From the NCBI RefSeq assembly GCF_014647635.1, contig NZ_BMPO01000004.1, positions 124,001 to 188,000 on the forward strand: a stretch of 64,000 nt of DNA, read 5' to 3'. Both the position numbers and the translations under genes were made by a program. Numbering within the stretch: position 1 is the first letter of the stretch; each line of letters opens with the position of its first letter. The notes under the pieces were generated by a model, which ran no database searches, was not told the origin of the DNA, and saw only the letters and a list, made by a program, of their open reading frames with translations. The DNA comes from Pseudomonas matsuisoli. Its GTDB lineage: Bacteria > Pseudomonadota > Gammaproteobacteria > Pseudomonadales > Pseudomonadaceae. This document shows, piece after piece, positions 41,894-50,062 of this stretch.

Positions 41894-42307
41894 TCAGGGC
41901 GCGTCGAAGCCGTTGACGATGATTTCGGACATTTCGCCCGTGATGCGATCCGTGATCTGCACCGTCAGGTTTCCCGAGTCGTCGATGATGTTGATCAAGA
42001 ACTGGTCAGTGGTCAGAGAGCCGGCGTTGCCATCCTCGATGTTATTGAGAATCTGCGAGAGCAGGCGCGACTCCAGCTGCCCGGTGAAGCGCTCCAGCGC
42101 CGACTGGCTGTTGTAGGAGGACGTTCGGGCATCCGGATCCTTGTTGCGATCCTGCAGCGTCGCGTTGTTGAGCAAGTACGTCCCGTTGAGCGGGTTACCG
42201 CCGAACGACGGATTCACGGGCGTGTACACCAATTCGGTGGCATGCCCGTTCACGGGCAGCAACACGAACGAGGCCAGCAGCGCCAGCCCTTTTCGATCCA
42301 GTTTCAT
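41894..42307 (-). CDS. csgF: Curli assembly factor CsgF
   Basis: A 137-residue secreted protein. After the signal peptide (to about GHATEL) comes VYTPVNPSFGGNPLNGTYLLNNA, the conserved N-terminal segment that plugs the CsgG channel constriction, then an Asn/Gln-containing C-terminal part. CsgF links the pore to CsgB at the cell surface. The start overlaps the csgE stop as ATGA. Length matches the E. coli protein (138). Confidence 0.95.
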   Translation of the reverse strand: MKLDRKGLALLASFVLLPVNGHATELVYTPVNPSFGGNPLNGTYLLNNATLQDRNKDPDARTSSYNSQSALERFTGQLESRLLSQILNNIEDGNAGSLTTDQFLINIIDDSGNLTVQITDRITGEMSEIIVNGFDAP

Positions 42308-42687
42308 AGTTCATCCCTTTCCATGTCGAAGTTGTCCTGGAGCAGATCTTCCAGGCGCCGCCGTGCGATGTTCTCCACCACGATGTCGGCGGCAGCCGTG
42401 GCGGCATCCATAAGCTGGTTGTTGTTGGGTTGCAGGAACTGGCGGTAAAGCACGCGCCGCTCGTACTCCACCCAAACGAGACTTCCCCAGCGCGCCGATG
42501 GGCGTTCGAGGACGACGAGGTTGAAGTCCATTTGCGTCGTGTCGGTGAGCCGCGCCGTGAAGTGACGGTAAAAGTCGTGACCGAAGCGCGTGATGGTGTT
42601 GTCCACCACCAGACCCTGGATGATGTCTTCCTCTGCTTTGGCGGGCATGACGAGCAGCGCCAGCAGGATCAACCAACCGCCCTTCAT
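42304..42687 (-). CDS. csgE: Curli secretion specificity factor CsgE
   Basis: A 127-residue periplasmic protein with signal peptide to about PAKAEEDI and the conserved part IIQGLVVDNTITRFGHDFYRHFTA, RPSARWGSLVWVEYERRVLYRQFLQP and a C-terminal DIVVENIARRRLEDLL. CsgE caps CsgG from the periplasm and directs subunits to it. It overlaps csgD upstream and csgF downstream by four bases each, so D, E and F are translationally coupled. Confidence 0.95.
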   Translation of the reverse strand: MKGGWLILLALLVMPAKAEEDIIQGLVVDNTITRFGHDFYRHFTARLTDTTQMDFNLVVLERPSARWGSLVWVEYERRVLYRQFLQPNNNQLMDAATAAADIVVENIARRRLEDLLQDNFDMERDEL

Positions 42688-43316
42688 CGCGACACCATGA
42701 AACCGCGGAACAGCGAGGCAGCCTCGGTGCGGTTCGAGGTACCGGTTTTGCGAAGCAGATTGCGAATATGGCTTTTGATGGTGTGCGGGCTAAGGCAAAG
42801 TATTTCGCCAATTTCCGCGTTGGAGCAGCCCCGGCCGACCAAGACGAGAATTTCCCGCTCGCGCTCCGTCAGCGCATCCGAGAGGGGCCGTTGCAAGTCG
42901 CGGAGCCGTTGCACTAGCCGTCCCATCACCACGCGCGGCAGCCAATCCTGTCCCGCGAGCAGTGTGGCAATCCCTTTCAACAAATTTTCACGGCTGGTTT
43001 GCGGTGAGAACACGCCACGGATGACAGGCCAACGCTCGACCCAGGTGGCGGCAACATCCAATGGGGCGTTGATCAACGCGATCGGCGTTTCGGACCCGCA
43101 GCGATGGAGCCCAATTTCGAGGGCGTCCGCCGTTACGCTGCCTGCATCGAACAGCCAAAGCGAGGCAACGTCATTCGCGGCGGCGGAGAATGGCTGCAGT
43201 GACACGCGCATGTCCGGCTCGAGCAAATGCCGGAACAGCTCAGCGAGCAGCGCATTGGCAGTGAACAAGCGGACAACCGGAGCGGTATCCACCCGTAGAG
43301 CAGAATCGACGTCCAT
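42684..43316 (-). CDS. csgD: CsgD-like LuxR/FixJ-type regulator
   Basis: A 210-residue regulator. A receiver-like N-terminal domain (residues 1-130) lacks the usual acidic triad. The LuxR-type helix-turn-helix is LTEREREILVLVGRGCSNAEIGEILCLSPHTIKSHIRNLLRKTGTSNRTEAASLF at about 148-203. In E. coli CsgD activates csgBA and matrix genes. Here it is the first gene of the same transcription unit as csgEFG, and the curlin genes follow in the same direction, unlike the divergent E. coli csgDEFG/csgBAC layout. It probably autoregulates the operon. Confidence 0.88.
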   Translation of the reverse strand: MDVDSALRVDTAPVVRLFTANALLAELFRHLLEPDMRVSLQPFSAAANDVASLWLFDAGSVTADALEIGLHRCGSETPIALINAPLDVAATWVERWPVIRGVFSPQTSRENLLKGIATLLAGQDWLPRVVMGRLVQRLRDLQRPLSDALTEREREILVLVGRGCSNAEIGEILCLSPHTIKSHIRNLLRKTGTSNRTEAASLFRGFMVSR

Positions 43317-43427
43317 GTCTGGTCTCGGGGTCTTCTAGTTGGTAGGCAACATAGTCAATAACCCGACAACCACAATGGTGGCCCGCCATGCTGGCGACAA
43401 AAAATCGACGAACGGTGAACGAGCGCT
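43317..43427 (-). promoter_or_regulatory. Probable curli operon promoter region
   Basis: Only 111 bases lie between the upstream EamA gene stop and csgD. A small dyad, CCAC-AATG-GTGG, is at 43370-43381. A promoter for the operon must lie here or inside the EamA gene. Confidence 0.35.
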
Positions 43428-44330
43428 CTATTTAGCGGCTTCGTTTTGTGTTGGCCGTGTCGCCATCGCTACACCGATAACGGATATGAGCATTGCTCCC
43501 CACGCCAACGGCGGCATGGGTTCGCCTAGCAGAATCATCGACATGACTGCTGCCAACGGCGGCACGAAGAAGAACAGCGATGACACGCGAGACACTTCGC
43601 CCGCCCGGGTCAGGGCAATCAACAACGAAATCGCCACCAGCGAATTACCTAGCACGAGGTACAGCAAGGGTCCGATCAGCCCCCACGTCCACTCATAGTG
43701 GTATTGGTCCGTTACCCAGGCGGCCGGCGCACAGAACAGCAACCCGACCGCGTATTGGATCAGGTTGCCAATGACCGGATGCACCCCGGTGCCATGGCGT
43801 TTCTCGTACAGGATCGCGGTCGTCATGCCGATGAGTGCACCGACGGCAAGCACGAGGCCAAGGATGGAATCGGTTTCGATGCCGGAACGCGCGGCGATGA
43901 CGCCAACGGTTCCCGTCAGACCCAGCGCCAGCCCGGCCCAGCGTTGCAAGCTGACACGCTCACCCAGCAACTTCGGCGCAAGCGCCGAGACCAGCACGGG
44001 CTGCAACGACGTGATGAGTGCTAGCACACCTGCCGACGTCCCCTCCATCAGTGAGAAATAGTTCAAGCCGAAATACATCACTTGGATACAGAACCCGACG
44101 ACCGCCACGTGCACCCACGCCATGCCCCGCGGCAAGTCGGGCCGCAAGATCGCGAAGAGCACCAGCAGTACCGCCGCCGTCAACGCATAGCGAATTGCCA
44201 ACAGCCCCATGGGTTGGGAGTACTCCAGCGCCAGCTTGGACACGGGAAATCCAGCGGACCAGAGCAGCAGAAAAACCACAGGCGCGACGGTTAGAAAAGC
44301 ATTCGATGAGGGCTTGGAAGCAGACGACAT
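43428..44330 (-). CDS. EamA/DMT-family exporter
   Basis: A 300-residue inner-membrane protein with ten predicted helices in two EamA repeats (APVVFLLLWSAGFPVSKLALEYSQPMGLLAIRYALTAAVLL and GVHPVIGNLIQYAVGLLFCAP). Members export amino acids or other metabolites; the substrate is unknown. It lies between csgD and glcF on the same strand, 133 bases after glcF, and is not obviously part of either system. It could be read into the curli operon if its terminator is weak. Confidence 0.85.
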   Translation of the reverse strand: MSSASKPSSNAFLTVAPVVFLLLWSAGFPVSKLALEYSQPMGLLAIRYALTAAVLLVLFAILRPDLPRGMAWVHVAVVGFCIQVMYFGLNYFSLMEGTSAGVLALITSLQPVLVSALAPKLLGERVSLQRWAGLALGLTGTVGVIAARSGIETDSILGLVLAVGALIGMTTAILYEKRHGTGVHPVIGNLIQYAVGLLFCAPAAWVTDQYHYEWTWGLIGPLLYLVLGNSLVAISLLIALTRAGEVSRVSSLFFFVPPLAAVMSMILLGEPMPPLAWGAMLISVIGVAMATRPTQNEAAK

Positions 44331-44463
44331 GGGAGTCCAGACGAGTTCAGCGGTGCGTTATTCGAACACGGATTAGAGACTGCCGGATGAATTTGTTGGG
44401 AGACGCACAAGCCCTCGGTAAGACCCTAACCACTCGCGCGTTCCACAAGCGCGGGTTGCTGCC

Positions 44464-45681
44464 CTACCCCATCGCCTCATCCACGACTTCAATCCAGTGC
44501 CGAACAGGCGTGCGGCCAGCGCCATCGAGGTGGGTCTGGCAGCCGATGTTGGCGGTGACGATGGCGTCAGGCTTGCCGCTTTCCAGCGCATTGAGCTTGT
44601 TGTCGCGCAATTGCCGCGACAACACGGGTTGAGTGATGGAATAGGTACCCGCCGAGCCACAACACAGGTGGGCATCCGGCACCGCTGTGAGGTGAAAGCC
44701 CAGGCGCTTGAGCACGTCCTCGACCGCGCCACCCAGCTTTTGGGCGTGTTGCAAGGTACAGGGGCAATGAAAGGCCAGGCGCTTGTCAGCGCACAGGGTA
44801 ACGGTTTCCAGCGGCGCTTCCCGGAGCACTTCGACGAGATCCTTCGCCAGTGTGGACACCTGTCGCGCCTTGTCCGCGTAGGCGGGATCGTCGCGCAGCA
44901 GATAGCCGTATTCCTTCACGAAGGCGCCGCAACCGCTGGCGGTTTGCACGATCGCTTCGGCGCCCGCCTGGATCGCGGGCCACCAGGCATCGATATTACG
45001 CCGCGCGCGGTCCAGGCCGGTGTCCTGCGCATTGAGGTGGTAGTCCACCGCACCGCAACAGCCTGCTTCACGGGCGGGCGTGACGCCGATACCAAAACGG
45101 TCGAGTACCCGCGCCGTCGCAGCGTTGGTATTAGGCGACAGGCTTTGCTGCACGCAGCCTTCGAGCATTAAAACCTGACGCGCGTGTTGTCCTTGCGGGC
45201 GTTCCTTGGCCCGCGCCACATGGGCCGGTAACTTTGCTTTGAGGGCAGCGGGAAGCAGAGGCCGGAAGGCCTGGCCGCTACGTGTCAGCGCCTGAAATAG
45301 CCGTGGTCTGGGCACCACCGCCCGCAATCCGGCACGGAGCAATCGCTCGCCCAATGGCCGTTCGACCCGAGCCTCGACCGCGGCCCGGCCAATATCCAGC
45401 AGCTTGTGATACTCGACGCCCGACGGGCAGGTCGTTTCGCAGTTGCGGCAGGTCAGGCAACGGTCCAGATGCTCCTGGGTGCTGTCCGACACCTCGTCCG
45501 TTTCGAGGAATTGCTTGATGAGGTAGATGCGCCCCCGTGGGCCATCCAGCTCATCGCCCAACACCTGGTAGGTCGGACAGGTCGCATTGCAGAAGCCGCA
45601 GTGTACGCACGACCGCAAGACGCGTTCGGCCTCGGCGGCATGGACCAGGCGCTTGGCGCTATCACTCAGATTGGTTTGCAT
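44464..45681 (-). CDS. glcF: Glycolate oxidase iron-sulfur subunit
   Basis: A 405-residue protein with two 4Fe-4S ferredoxin motifs (CVHCGFCNATCP near residue 25, CLTCRNCETTCPSG near 75) and two CCG domains (GCCGAVDYHL, CCGSAGTYSI). It passes electrons from the GlcD/GlcE flavoproteins to the membrane quinone pool. The methionine at 45681 was chosen because GAGG lies five bases upstream, overlapping the glcE stop region, and the family begins MQTNLSD. It is last in glcD-glcE-glcF. Confidence 0.96.
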   Translation of the reverse strand: MQTNLSDSAKRLVHAAEAERVLRSCVHCGFCNATCPTYQVLGDELDGPRGRIYLIKQFLETDEVSDSTQEHLDRCLTCRNCETTCPSGVEYHKLLDIGRAAVEARVERPLGERLLRAGLRAVVPRPRLFQALTRSGQAFRPLLPAALKAKLPAHVARAKERPQGQHARQVLMLEGCVQQSLSPNTNAATARVLDRFGIGVTPAREAGCCGAVDYHLNAQDTGLDRARRNIDAWWPAIQAGAEAIVQTASGCGAFVKEYGYLLRDDPAYADKARQVSTLAKDLVEVLREAPLETVTLCADKRLAFHCPCTLQHAQKLGGAVEDVLKRLGFHLTAVPDAHLCCGSAGTYSITQPVLSRQLRDNKLNALESGKPDAIVTANIGCQTHLDGAGRTPVRHWIEVVDEAMG

Positions 45682-45688
45682 GACGACC

Positions 45689-46765
45689 TCATACCTCTGC
45701 GTACTGGCGGCCCGGATTGAAGATGCCCTGGGGATCGAGCGCGGCTTTGAGTTGGCGGTGATACCGCATGAGCCCGGTCGGCAACGGATGGAACGGGCTC
45801 GCTGCGTGGCCTGCCGTGTAGCAGATCGCGTGACCACCCACCTCCGTCACGATGCGCCGGAGGTCCGCCTCGGACATATCGGACTTTAACCAGCGTTGCG
45901 CGCCGCCCCAGTCGATGAATTGTTCTCCCGGCACCGCAAGGCTTGGCGTGGCGAGGGGAACGGACAGCCGCCAGAGCGGACGCGGATCGCGGAAGAAATC
46001 CAGGCGCTGCTCGCGTAGGTCGTCCCAGAGACTCGCCTGTTGCGGTTCGCCGCCCAAGCGATCGCACGCGGCAAGAACCGAACCTTCACCGCCCTCCAGA
46101 CGCAAGCACAATGCCGAACCGTCGTGGCAGGCACCACTGATGGGCAGCGGTTGCTGGCCCCACTCCGACAATTTCAACAGCGCACGGTCGGCCGGCATCT
46201 CAAGGCGTAACGACCGACACAAACGTGGTTTCGGCAACACTTTCAGAGACACCTCGGTAATGATGCCCAGGCAACCGAAACTGCCGGCCATCAACCGGGA
46301 AAGATCGTAGCCCGCCACGTTCTTCATCACCTCGCCGCCAAAGCGCAGGTGCTTGCCATGCCCGGTGATCACGCGCGTGCCGAGCACGAAATCCCGCGCC
46401 GACCCCGCCCAGGGCCGCCGCGGTCCGGACAATCCGCTGGCAATGCTGCCCCCCAGCGTCGCCACGCCATCGAACCGGGGTGGCTCGAATGGCAGCATTT
46501 GCTCATGGGCATCCAGTGCCGCGACCAGATCGACCAGCGTCGTCCCGGCCCGCGCCGTCACGACGAGCTCCGTAGGGTCGTAGCTCACGATGCCGATGTG
46601 CGCCCGCATGTCCAACGGCTCGCCGTCCACCATGCGTCCAAGAAACGCCTTGCTGTCGCCGCCCCTGATCGCCAACGGTCGCCGCTGCGAAAGCGCATCT
46701 TGAACCTGCTCGACCAGTACGGCGGCACTGTCATCCGCGCGTTCGATCATCGATGCCGTGCTCAT
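45689..46765 (-). CDS. glcE: Glycolate oxidase subunit GlcE (FAD-binding)
   Basis: A 358-residue flavoprotein of the FAD_binding_4 type: VVTARAGTTLVDLVAALDAHEQMLPFEPP near residue 70 and GVATLGGSIASGLSGPRRPW, with GGEVMKNVAGYDLSRLMAGSFGCLGIITEVSLKVLP around 145-180. With GlcD and GlcF it oxidises glycolate to glyoxylate. The start overlaps the last base of glcD, and glcF follows after seven bases, so translation is coupled. Confidence 0.95.
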   Translation of the reverse strand: MSTASMIERADDSAAVLVEQVQDALSQRRPLAIRGGDSKAFLGRMVDGEPLDMRAHIGIVSYDPTELVVTARAGTTLVDLVAALDAHEQMLPFEPPRFDGVATLGGSIASGLSGPRRPWAGSARDFVLGTRVITGHGKHLRFGGEVMKNVAGYDLSRLMAGSFGCLGIITEVSLKVLPKPRLCRSLRLEMPADRALLKLSEWGQQPLPISGACHDGSALCLRLEGGEGSVLAACDRLGGEPQQASLWDDLREQRLDFFRDPRPLWRLSVPLATPSLAVPGEQFIDWGGAQRWLKSDMSEADLRRIVTEVGGHAICYTAGHAASPFHPLPTGLMRYHRQLKAALDPQGIFNPGRQYAEV

Positions 46766-48264
46766 CAGAAACGCTCCAATTCAGGGAACGGCAGCTTGCC
46801 GGCGTGCACGTGCATACCGCCGAATTCGGCGCAGCGGTGCAAGGTGGGAATGTTCTTGCCGGGATTGAGCAGGCCGGATGGATCGAACGCCGCTTTTACC
46901 GCATGAAACACCGTCAGCTCGTCGGCATTGAATTGCACGCACATCGAGTTGATCTTCTCCCGACCCACGCCATGTTCACCGGTGATGCTGCCACCGACGG
47001 CGACGCAGAGCTCGAGGATCTTCGCGCCCAGTTCCTCGGCGCGCTCCAGCTCACCAGGCGCGTTGGCATCGAACAGGATCAGCGGGTGCATATTGCCGTC
47101 ACCCGCATGGAACACATTGGCGACACGCAGCCCATATTCGTCCGAAAAATCCTTGATACCCCGGAGCACCGCGGGCAACTGACGCTTGGGGATGGTGCCG
47201 TCCATGCAGTAGTAGTCCGGCGATATACGGCCTACCGCCGGGAAGGCGTTCTTACGGCCGGCCCAGAACTTCGCCCGCTCGACCTCATCCCTTGCCAGCC
47301 GCACTTCGGTGGCGCCGGCCTTTTCGAGCACGTGGCGCACACGTTCGCAGTCGTCGTGTACGTCGGCCTCGACACCGTCCAGTTCGCACAACAGGATGGC
47401 CTCGGCGTCCACCGGGTAACCGGCGTGGATGAAGTCTTCCGCTGCCCGGATCGACAGGTTGTCCATCATCTCCAGGCCGCCAGGGACGATGCCGGCCGCG
47501 ATGATGTCGGCGACCGCCGCACCCGCCTTCTCTACTGAATCGAACGCCGCCAGTAGCACCTTTGCCACCTGCGGCTTGGGTAGCAGCTTGACGGTAACCT
47601 CGGTCACGACGCCGAGCATCCCTTCGGAACCGGTGAACAGCGCCAAAAGGTCGAAGCCCGGCGAATCGAGCGCGTCGCTGCCCAGCGTCAACCGTTCACC
47701 TTCGACAGTGAGAATCTCCACCTTCAGCAGGTTATGCACCGTCAAACCGTACTTCAGGCAATGCACGCCGCCGGCGTTCTCGGCAACGTTGCCACCGATG
47801 GAACAGGCGATCTGCGAGGAAGGATCAGGGGCGTAATAGAGTTCATGGGGCGCCGCCGCCTGGGAAATGGCGAGATTGCGTACGCCGGGTTGGACGCGAG
47901 CGAACCGCCCCTGAGGGTTGATCTCGAGGATGCGGTTGAACTTCGCCATGACCAGCAGTACGCCCTGCTCCAACGGCAAGGCGCCGCCGGACAGCCCGGT
48001 ACCGGCGCCGCGCGGCACTACCGGTATCTTCTGCGCGTGACAGACCTTCAGCAGCGTGGCGACCTGCTCCAGCCGCTCGGGTAACGCGACCAGCATTGGC
48101 GTCGTGCGGTAGGCGGAAAGCCCGTCGCATTCATACGGGCGCAGGTCTTCGGCGCTGTGCAGCAGCTTGAGATCAGGTATCCGCTGGCGCAACTCAGCCA
48201 GCAGTATCGCCTTATCGGCACGCGGCAGTTCACCGTCGACGCGCTCGTCGTAGAGGATGTTCAT
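46765..48264 (-). CDS. glcD: Glycolate oxidase subunit GlcD
   Basis: A 499-residue FAD enzyme. The FAD site is seen in IPVVPRGAGTGLSGGALPLEQGVLLVMAKFNRIL (about residues 80-115) and CSIGGNVAENAGGVHCLKYGLTVHNLLKVEILT. The C terminus has GSITGEHGVGREKINSM and FDPSGLLNPGKNIP, typical of D-lactate/glycolate oxidases. It is the catalytic subunit and first gene of glcDEF. The divergent regulator gene glcC and two palindromic operator candidates lie directly upstream. Confidence 0.97.
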   Translation of the reverse strand: MNILYDERVDGELPRADKAILLAELRQRIPDLKLLHSAEDLRPYECDGLSAYRTTPMLVALPERLEQVATLLKVCHAQKIPVVPRGAGTGLSGGALPLEQGVLLVMAKFNRILEINPQGRFARVQPGVRNLAISQAAAPHELYYAPDPSSQIACSIGGNVAENAGGVHCLKYGLTVHNLLKVEILTVEGERLTLGSDALDSPGFDLLALFTGSEGMLGVVTEVTVKLLPKPQVAKVLLAAFDSVEKAGAAVADIIAAGIVPGGLEMMDNLSIRAAEDFIHAGYPVDAEAILLCELDGVEADVHDDCERVRHVLEKAGATEVRLARDEVERAKFWAGRKNAFPAVGRISPDYYCMDGTIPKRQLPAVLRGIKDFSDEYGLRVANVFHAGDGNMHPLILFDANAPGELERAEELGAKILELCVAVGGSITGEHGVGREKINSMCVQFNADELTVFHAVKAAFDPSGLLNPGKNIPTLHRCAEFGGMHVHAGKLPFPELERF

Positions 48265-48366
48265 GCAGGCTATCCATCTTGTTGTTCTTGTTGGCGAACG
48301 TTGGACTGGCGTTCGTTATTGATCACGATAGCCCCTGATTGCCCCGCGGCGTCCAGCATTGACTGC

Positions 48367-48381
48367 ACTGGTCCGACCAGT
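48367..48381. promoter_or_regulatory. Probable GlcC operator 1
   Basis: The 15-base sequence is a perfect palindrome, ACTGGTC-C-GACCAGT, and fits the TGGTnnnACCA pattern of FadR-subfamily GntR regulators such as GlcC, LldR and PdhR. Confidence 0.7.
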
Positions 48382-48475
48382 TCGTGCGCCGCTGCGGCAG
48401 GAGAGCGGTATCTGGCGCCCGGTAAGGCAGGCTATCCAACGGTCGAATGGACGAATCCGCTCAAAGCAGCTCTAC

Positions 48476-48486
48476 TGGTCCTACCA
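48476..48486. promoter_or_regulatory. Probable GlcC operator 2
   Basis: TGGTC-C-TACCA, matching operator 1 with one changed base in the inner arm. It lies 22 bases before the glcC ATG and 107 bases after operator 1 centre to centre, so it could mediate autoregulation. Confidence 0.6.
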
Positions 48487-48507
48487 CTGAGCCAAACAAT
48501 AAAAACC

Positions 48508-49281
48508 ATGATGCCGCCCTCTTCTGTCGAGCGACGCCAGGTTGCCGATGTGGTCGCTGAACGCATCGAGCGACTCATCGTGGACGGCGTTCTAAAAACC
48601 GGCCAGGCGCTGCCCTCCGAGCGACGGCTTTGCGAGCGTCTCGGTATCTCGCGCTCAGCGTTACGCGAAGGCATGCGTGTGCTGCGCGCCCGCGGCATCA
48701 TCCAGACCGCTCATGGTAAGGGCTCCTTCGTCGCGAGCCTTTCTCCGCCTGCGGACGCCAGCCCTCTCATGCACCTGTTCGGCTCACAACCGCGCACGCT
48801 GTACGACCTGCTGGAAGTGCGTGGGCTGCTGGAAGCGGAGTCCGCACGGCTAGCAGCCCTGCGCGGCACGGAAGCGGATTTCATCCTGCTCGGCCGTCGC
48901 TATCGTGAGATGGTTGACGCGCACGCGCAGCTGGAAGGATTGGACGCACGCGAACATGCACGACGAGACCATGCCTTCCACCTGGCGATTTGCGAGGCCT
49001 CCCACAACCCTGTGCTCGTTCACACCCTGCAGTCCTTGACCGATCTGTTGCTCAACACCGTCTACGCGTCAGTCAACAACCTCTATCACCGCCCGCCCCG
49101 CATGAAACAGATTGAGCGGCAGCACAGCAGGCTCTATCACGCGGTGATCAACCGGTTACCCGAACAGGCACAACGGGCGGCGCGTGACCACATTCACGGC
49201 ATCCGCGACAGTTTTCAGGAGATCGAGCAAGAGGAGCAGCGATTGATTCGCGCAAGCATGCGGTTGGAAGGTTGGGGCTGA
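48508..49281 (+). CDS. glcC: GntR/FadR-family regulator of glycolate use, GlcC
   Basis: A 257-residue regulator with winged helix-turn-helix VADVVAERIERLIVDGVLKTGQALPSERRLCERLGISRSALREGMRVLRARGIIQTAHGKGSFVA (residues 12-75) and an FCD effector domain (about 95-235). That domain has acidic/His residues such as RRDHAFHLAICEASHNPVL and RQHSRLYHAVINR that form its metal site. It is divergent from glcDEF, as in E. coli and P. aeruginosa. The paired ATGs at 48508 and 48511 give the family N terminus; no upstream extension is supported. Confidence 0.93.
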   Translation: MMPPSSVERRQVADVVAERIERLIVDGVLKTGQALPSERRLCERLGISRSALREGMRVLRARGIIQTAHGKGSFVASLSPPADASPLMHLFGSQPRTLYDLLEVRGLLEAESARLAALRGTEADFILLGRRYREMVDAHAQLEGLDAREHARRDHAFHLAICEASHNPVLVHTLQSLTDLLLNTVYASVNNLYHRPPRMKQIERQHSRLYHAVINRLPEQAQRAARDHIHGIRDSFQEIEQEEQRLIRASMRLEGWG

Positions 49282-49296
49282 ATAGAGCCTACACCG

Positions 49297-49349
49297 TAGG
49301 GCGGGTGCAACCCGCGTGAGTTGAAAGCCGCGGGTTGCATCCGCCCTAC
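49297..49349. repeat. GTAGGGCGGATGCAACCC palindromic repeat
   Basis: The arms GTAGGGCGGgTGCAACCCGCG (about 49297-49317) and its complement (49329-49349) differ at one base. The same core occurs at 52988-53048. It lies between glcC and ubiC. Confidence 0.75.
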
Positions 49350-49494
49350 AGACGTCCGCTTCAGTGGAAGCGTGTGGGAGTGGGCGGGGCGGCCATCCGC
49401 AATGCCCGCGACAGCGTTAAGCGCGCCTCGAGTGAGCCCAGGCTTTGTACCATCGGATGCCAGCCCCTATTGCCGCTGCTAAACTCGCCGCTCC

Positions 49495-50058
49495 ATGACG
49501 AACACAGAGCGCCCTGTGCCTAATACCCGACCTGCCCCGCAATGGCTGGCTGCCGACCAGATGCTCCACGTGGAACCTCGCGAGCGCGAATGGTTGTTCA
49601 ATGAGGACTCCCTCACGCGCAGGCTCACGGCCTTGGCCGAAGGAGAGTTCAGCGTACTCCCACTCAAAGAAGGGTGGCAGACACTACGCAGCGACGAATG
49701 CGAAGAGCTCGGGCTACCGCACGCCAGCTGTGGCTGGGCACGCGAGGTTCTGTTGCGTGGGCACGGTGAAGGCTGGGTGTACGCCCGCAGCGTTGCGGGT
49801 GAGTCCGCATTGCGCGCCGATGGCTTCGATCTTGCCAGCCTTGGCACTCGCTCCCTCGGGGAGCTGCTCTTCAGCGATCGCGCGTTCTCCCGTGGCGAAT
49901 TGAAAGCAGCAGGCTATCCCCCCGCCTGGCTTCCATTCCCAAACGATGCAACGCTCTGGGCACGCCGCTCCGTTTTTCGCCGGAATGCACTGGGCGTGCT
50001 GGTCATGGAAGTATTTCTGCCCGCGTTCTGGGCTGCCGAAGCCGCCTCATCCAGGTAA
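49495..50058 (+). CDS. ubiC: Chorismate lyase UbiC
   Basis: A 187-residue enzyme that releases pyruvate from chorismate to give 4-hydroxybenzoate for ubiquinone. Family stretches are [62 protein letters not shown] and a closing [25 protein letters not shown], which contain the expected product-binding Arg and Glu positions. The ubiA gene starts four bases after its stop, forming the usual ubiC-ubiA operon. Confidence 0.95.
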   Translation: MTNTERPVPNTRPAPQWLAADQMLHVEPREREWLFNEDSLTRRLTALAEGEFSVLPLKEGWQTLRSDECEELGLPHASCGWAREVLLRGHGEGWVYARSVAGESALRADGFDLASLGTRSLGELLFSDRAFSRGELKAAGYPPAWLPFPNDATLWARRSVFRRNALGVLVMEVFLPAFWAAEAASSR

Positions 50059-50062
50059 GACG

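Larger units (their letters stand above)
48265..48507. promoter_or_regulatory. Divergent glcC-glcD promoter region
   Basis: This 243-base region separates the divergent starts and holds two TGGTC-N-(G/T)ACCA sites given below. No other gene is visible; long frames crossing it from the plus strand are overlap artefacts. Confidence 0.6.

Noticed and set aside
46353-47538. Frames opposite glcD and glcE
   Set aside because: GC-rich coding sequence leaves the opposite strand open; the minus-strand products are clearly recognised enzymes.
48157-48507. N-terminal extension of GlcC into the glcD gene
   Set aside because: The added residues overlap glcD and the operator region; the family starts at MMPPSSVERRQVADVV.
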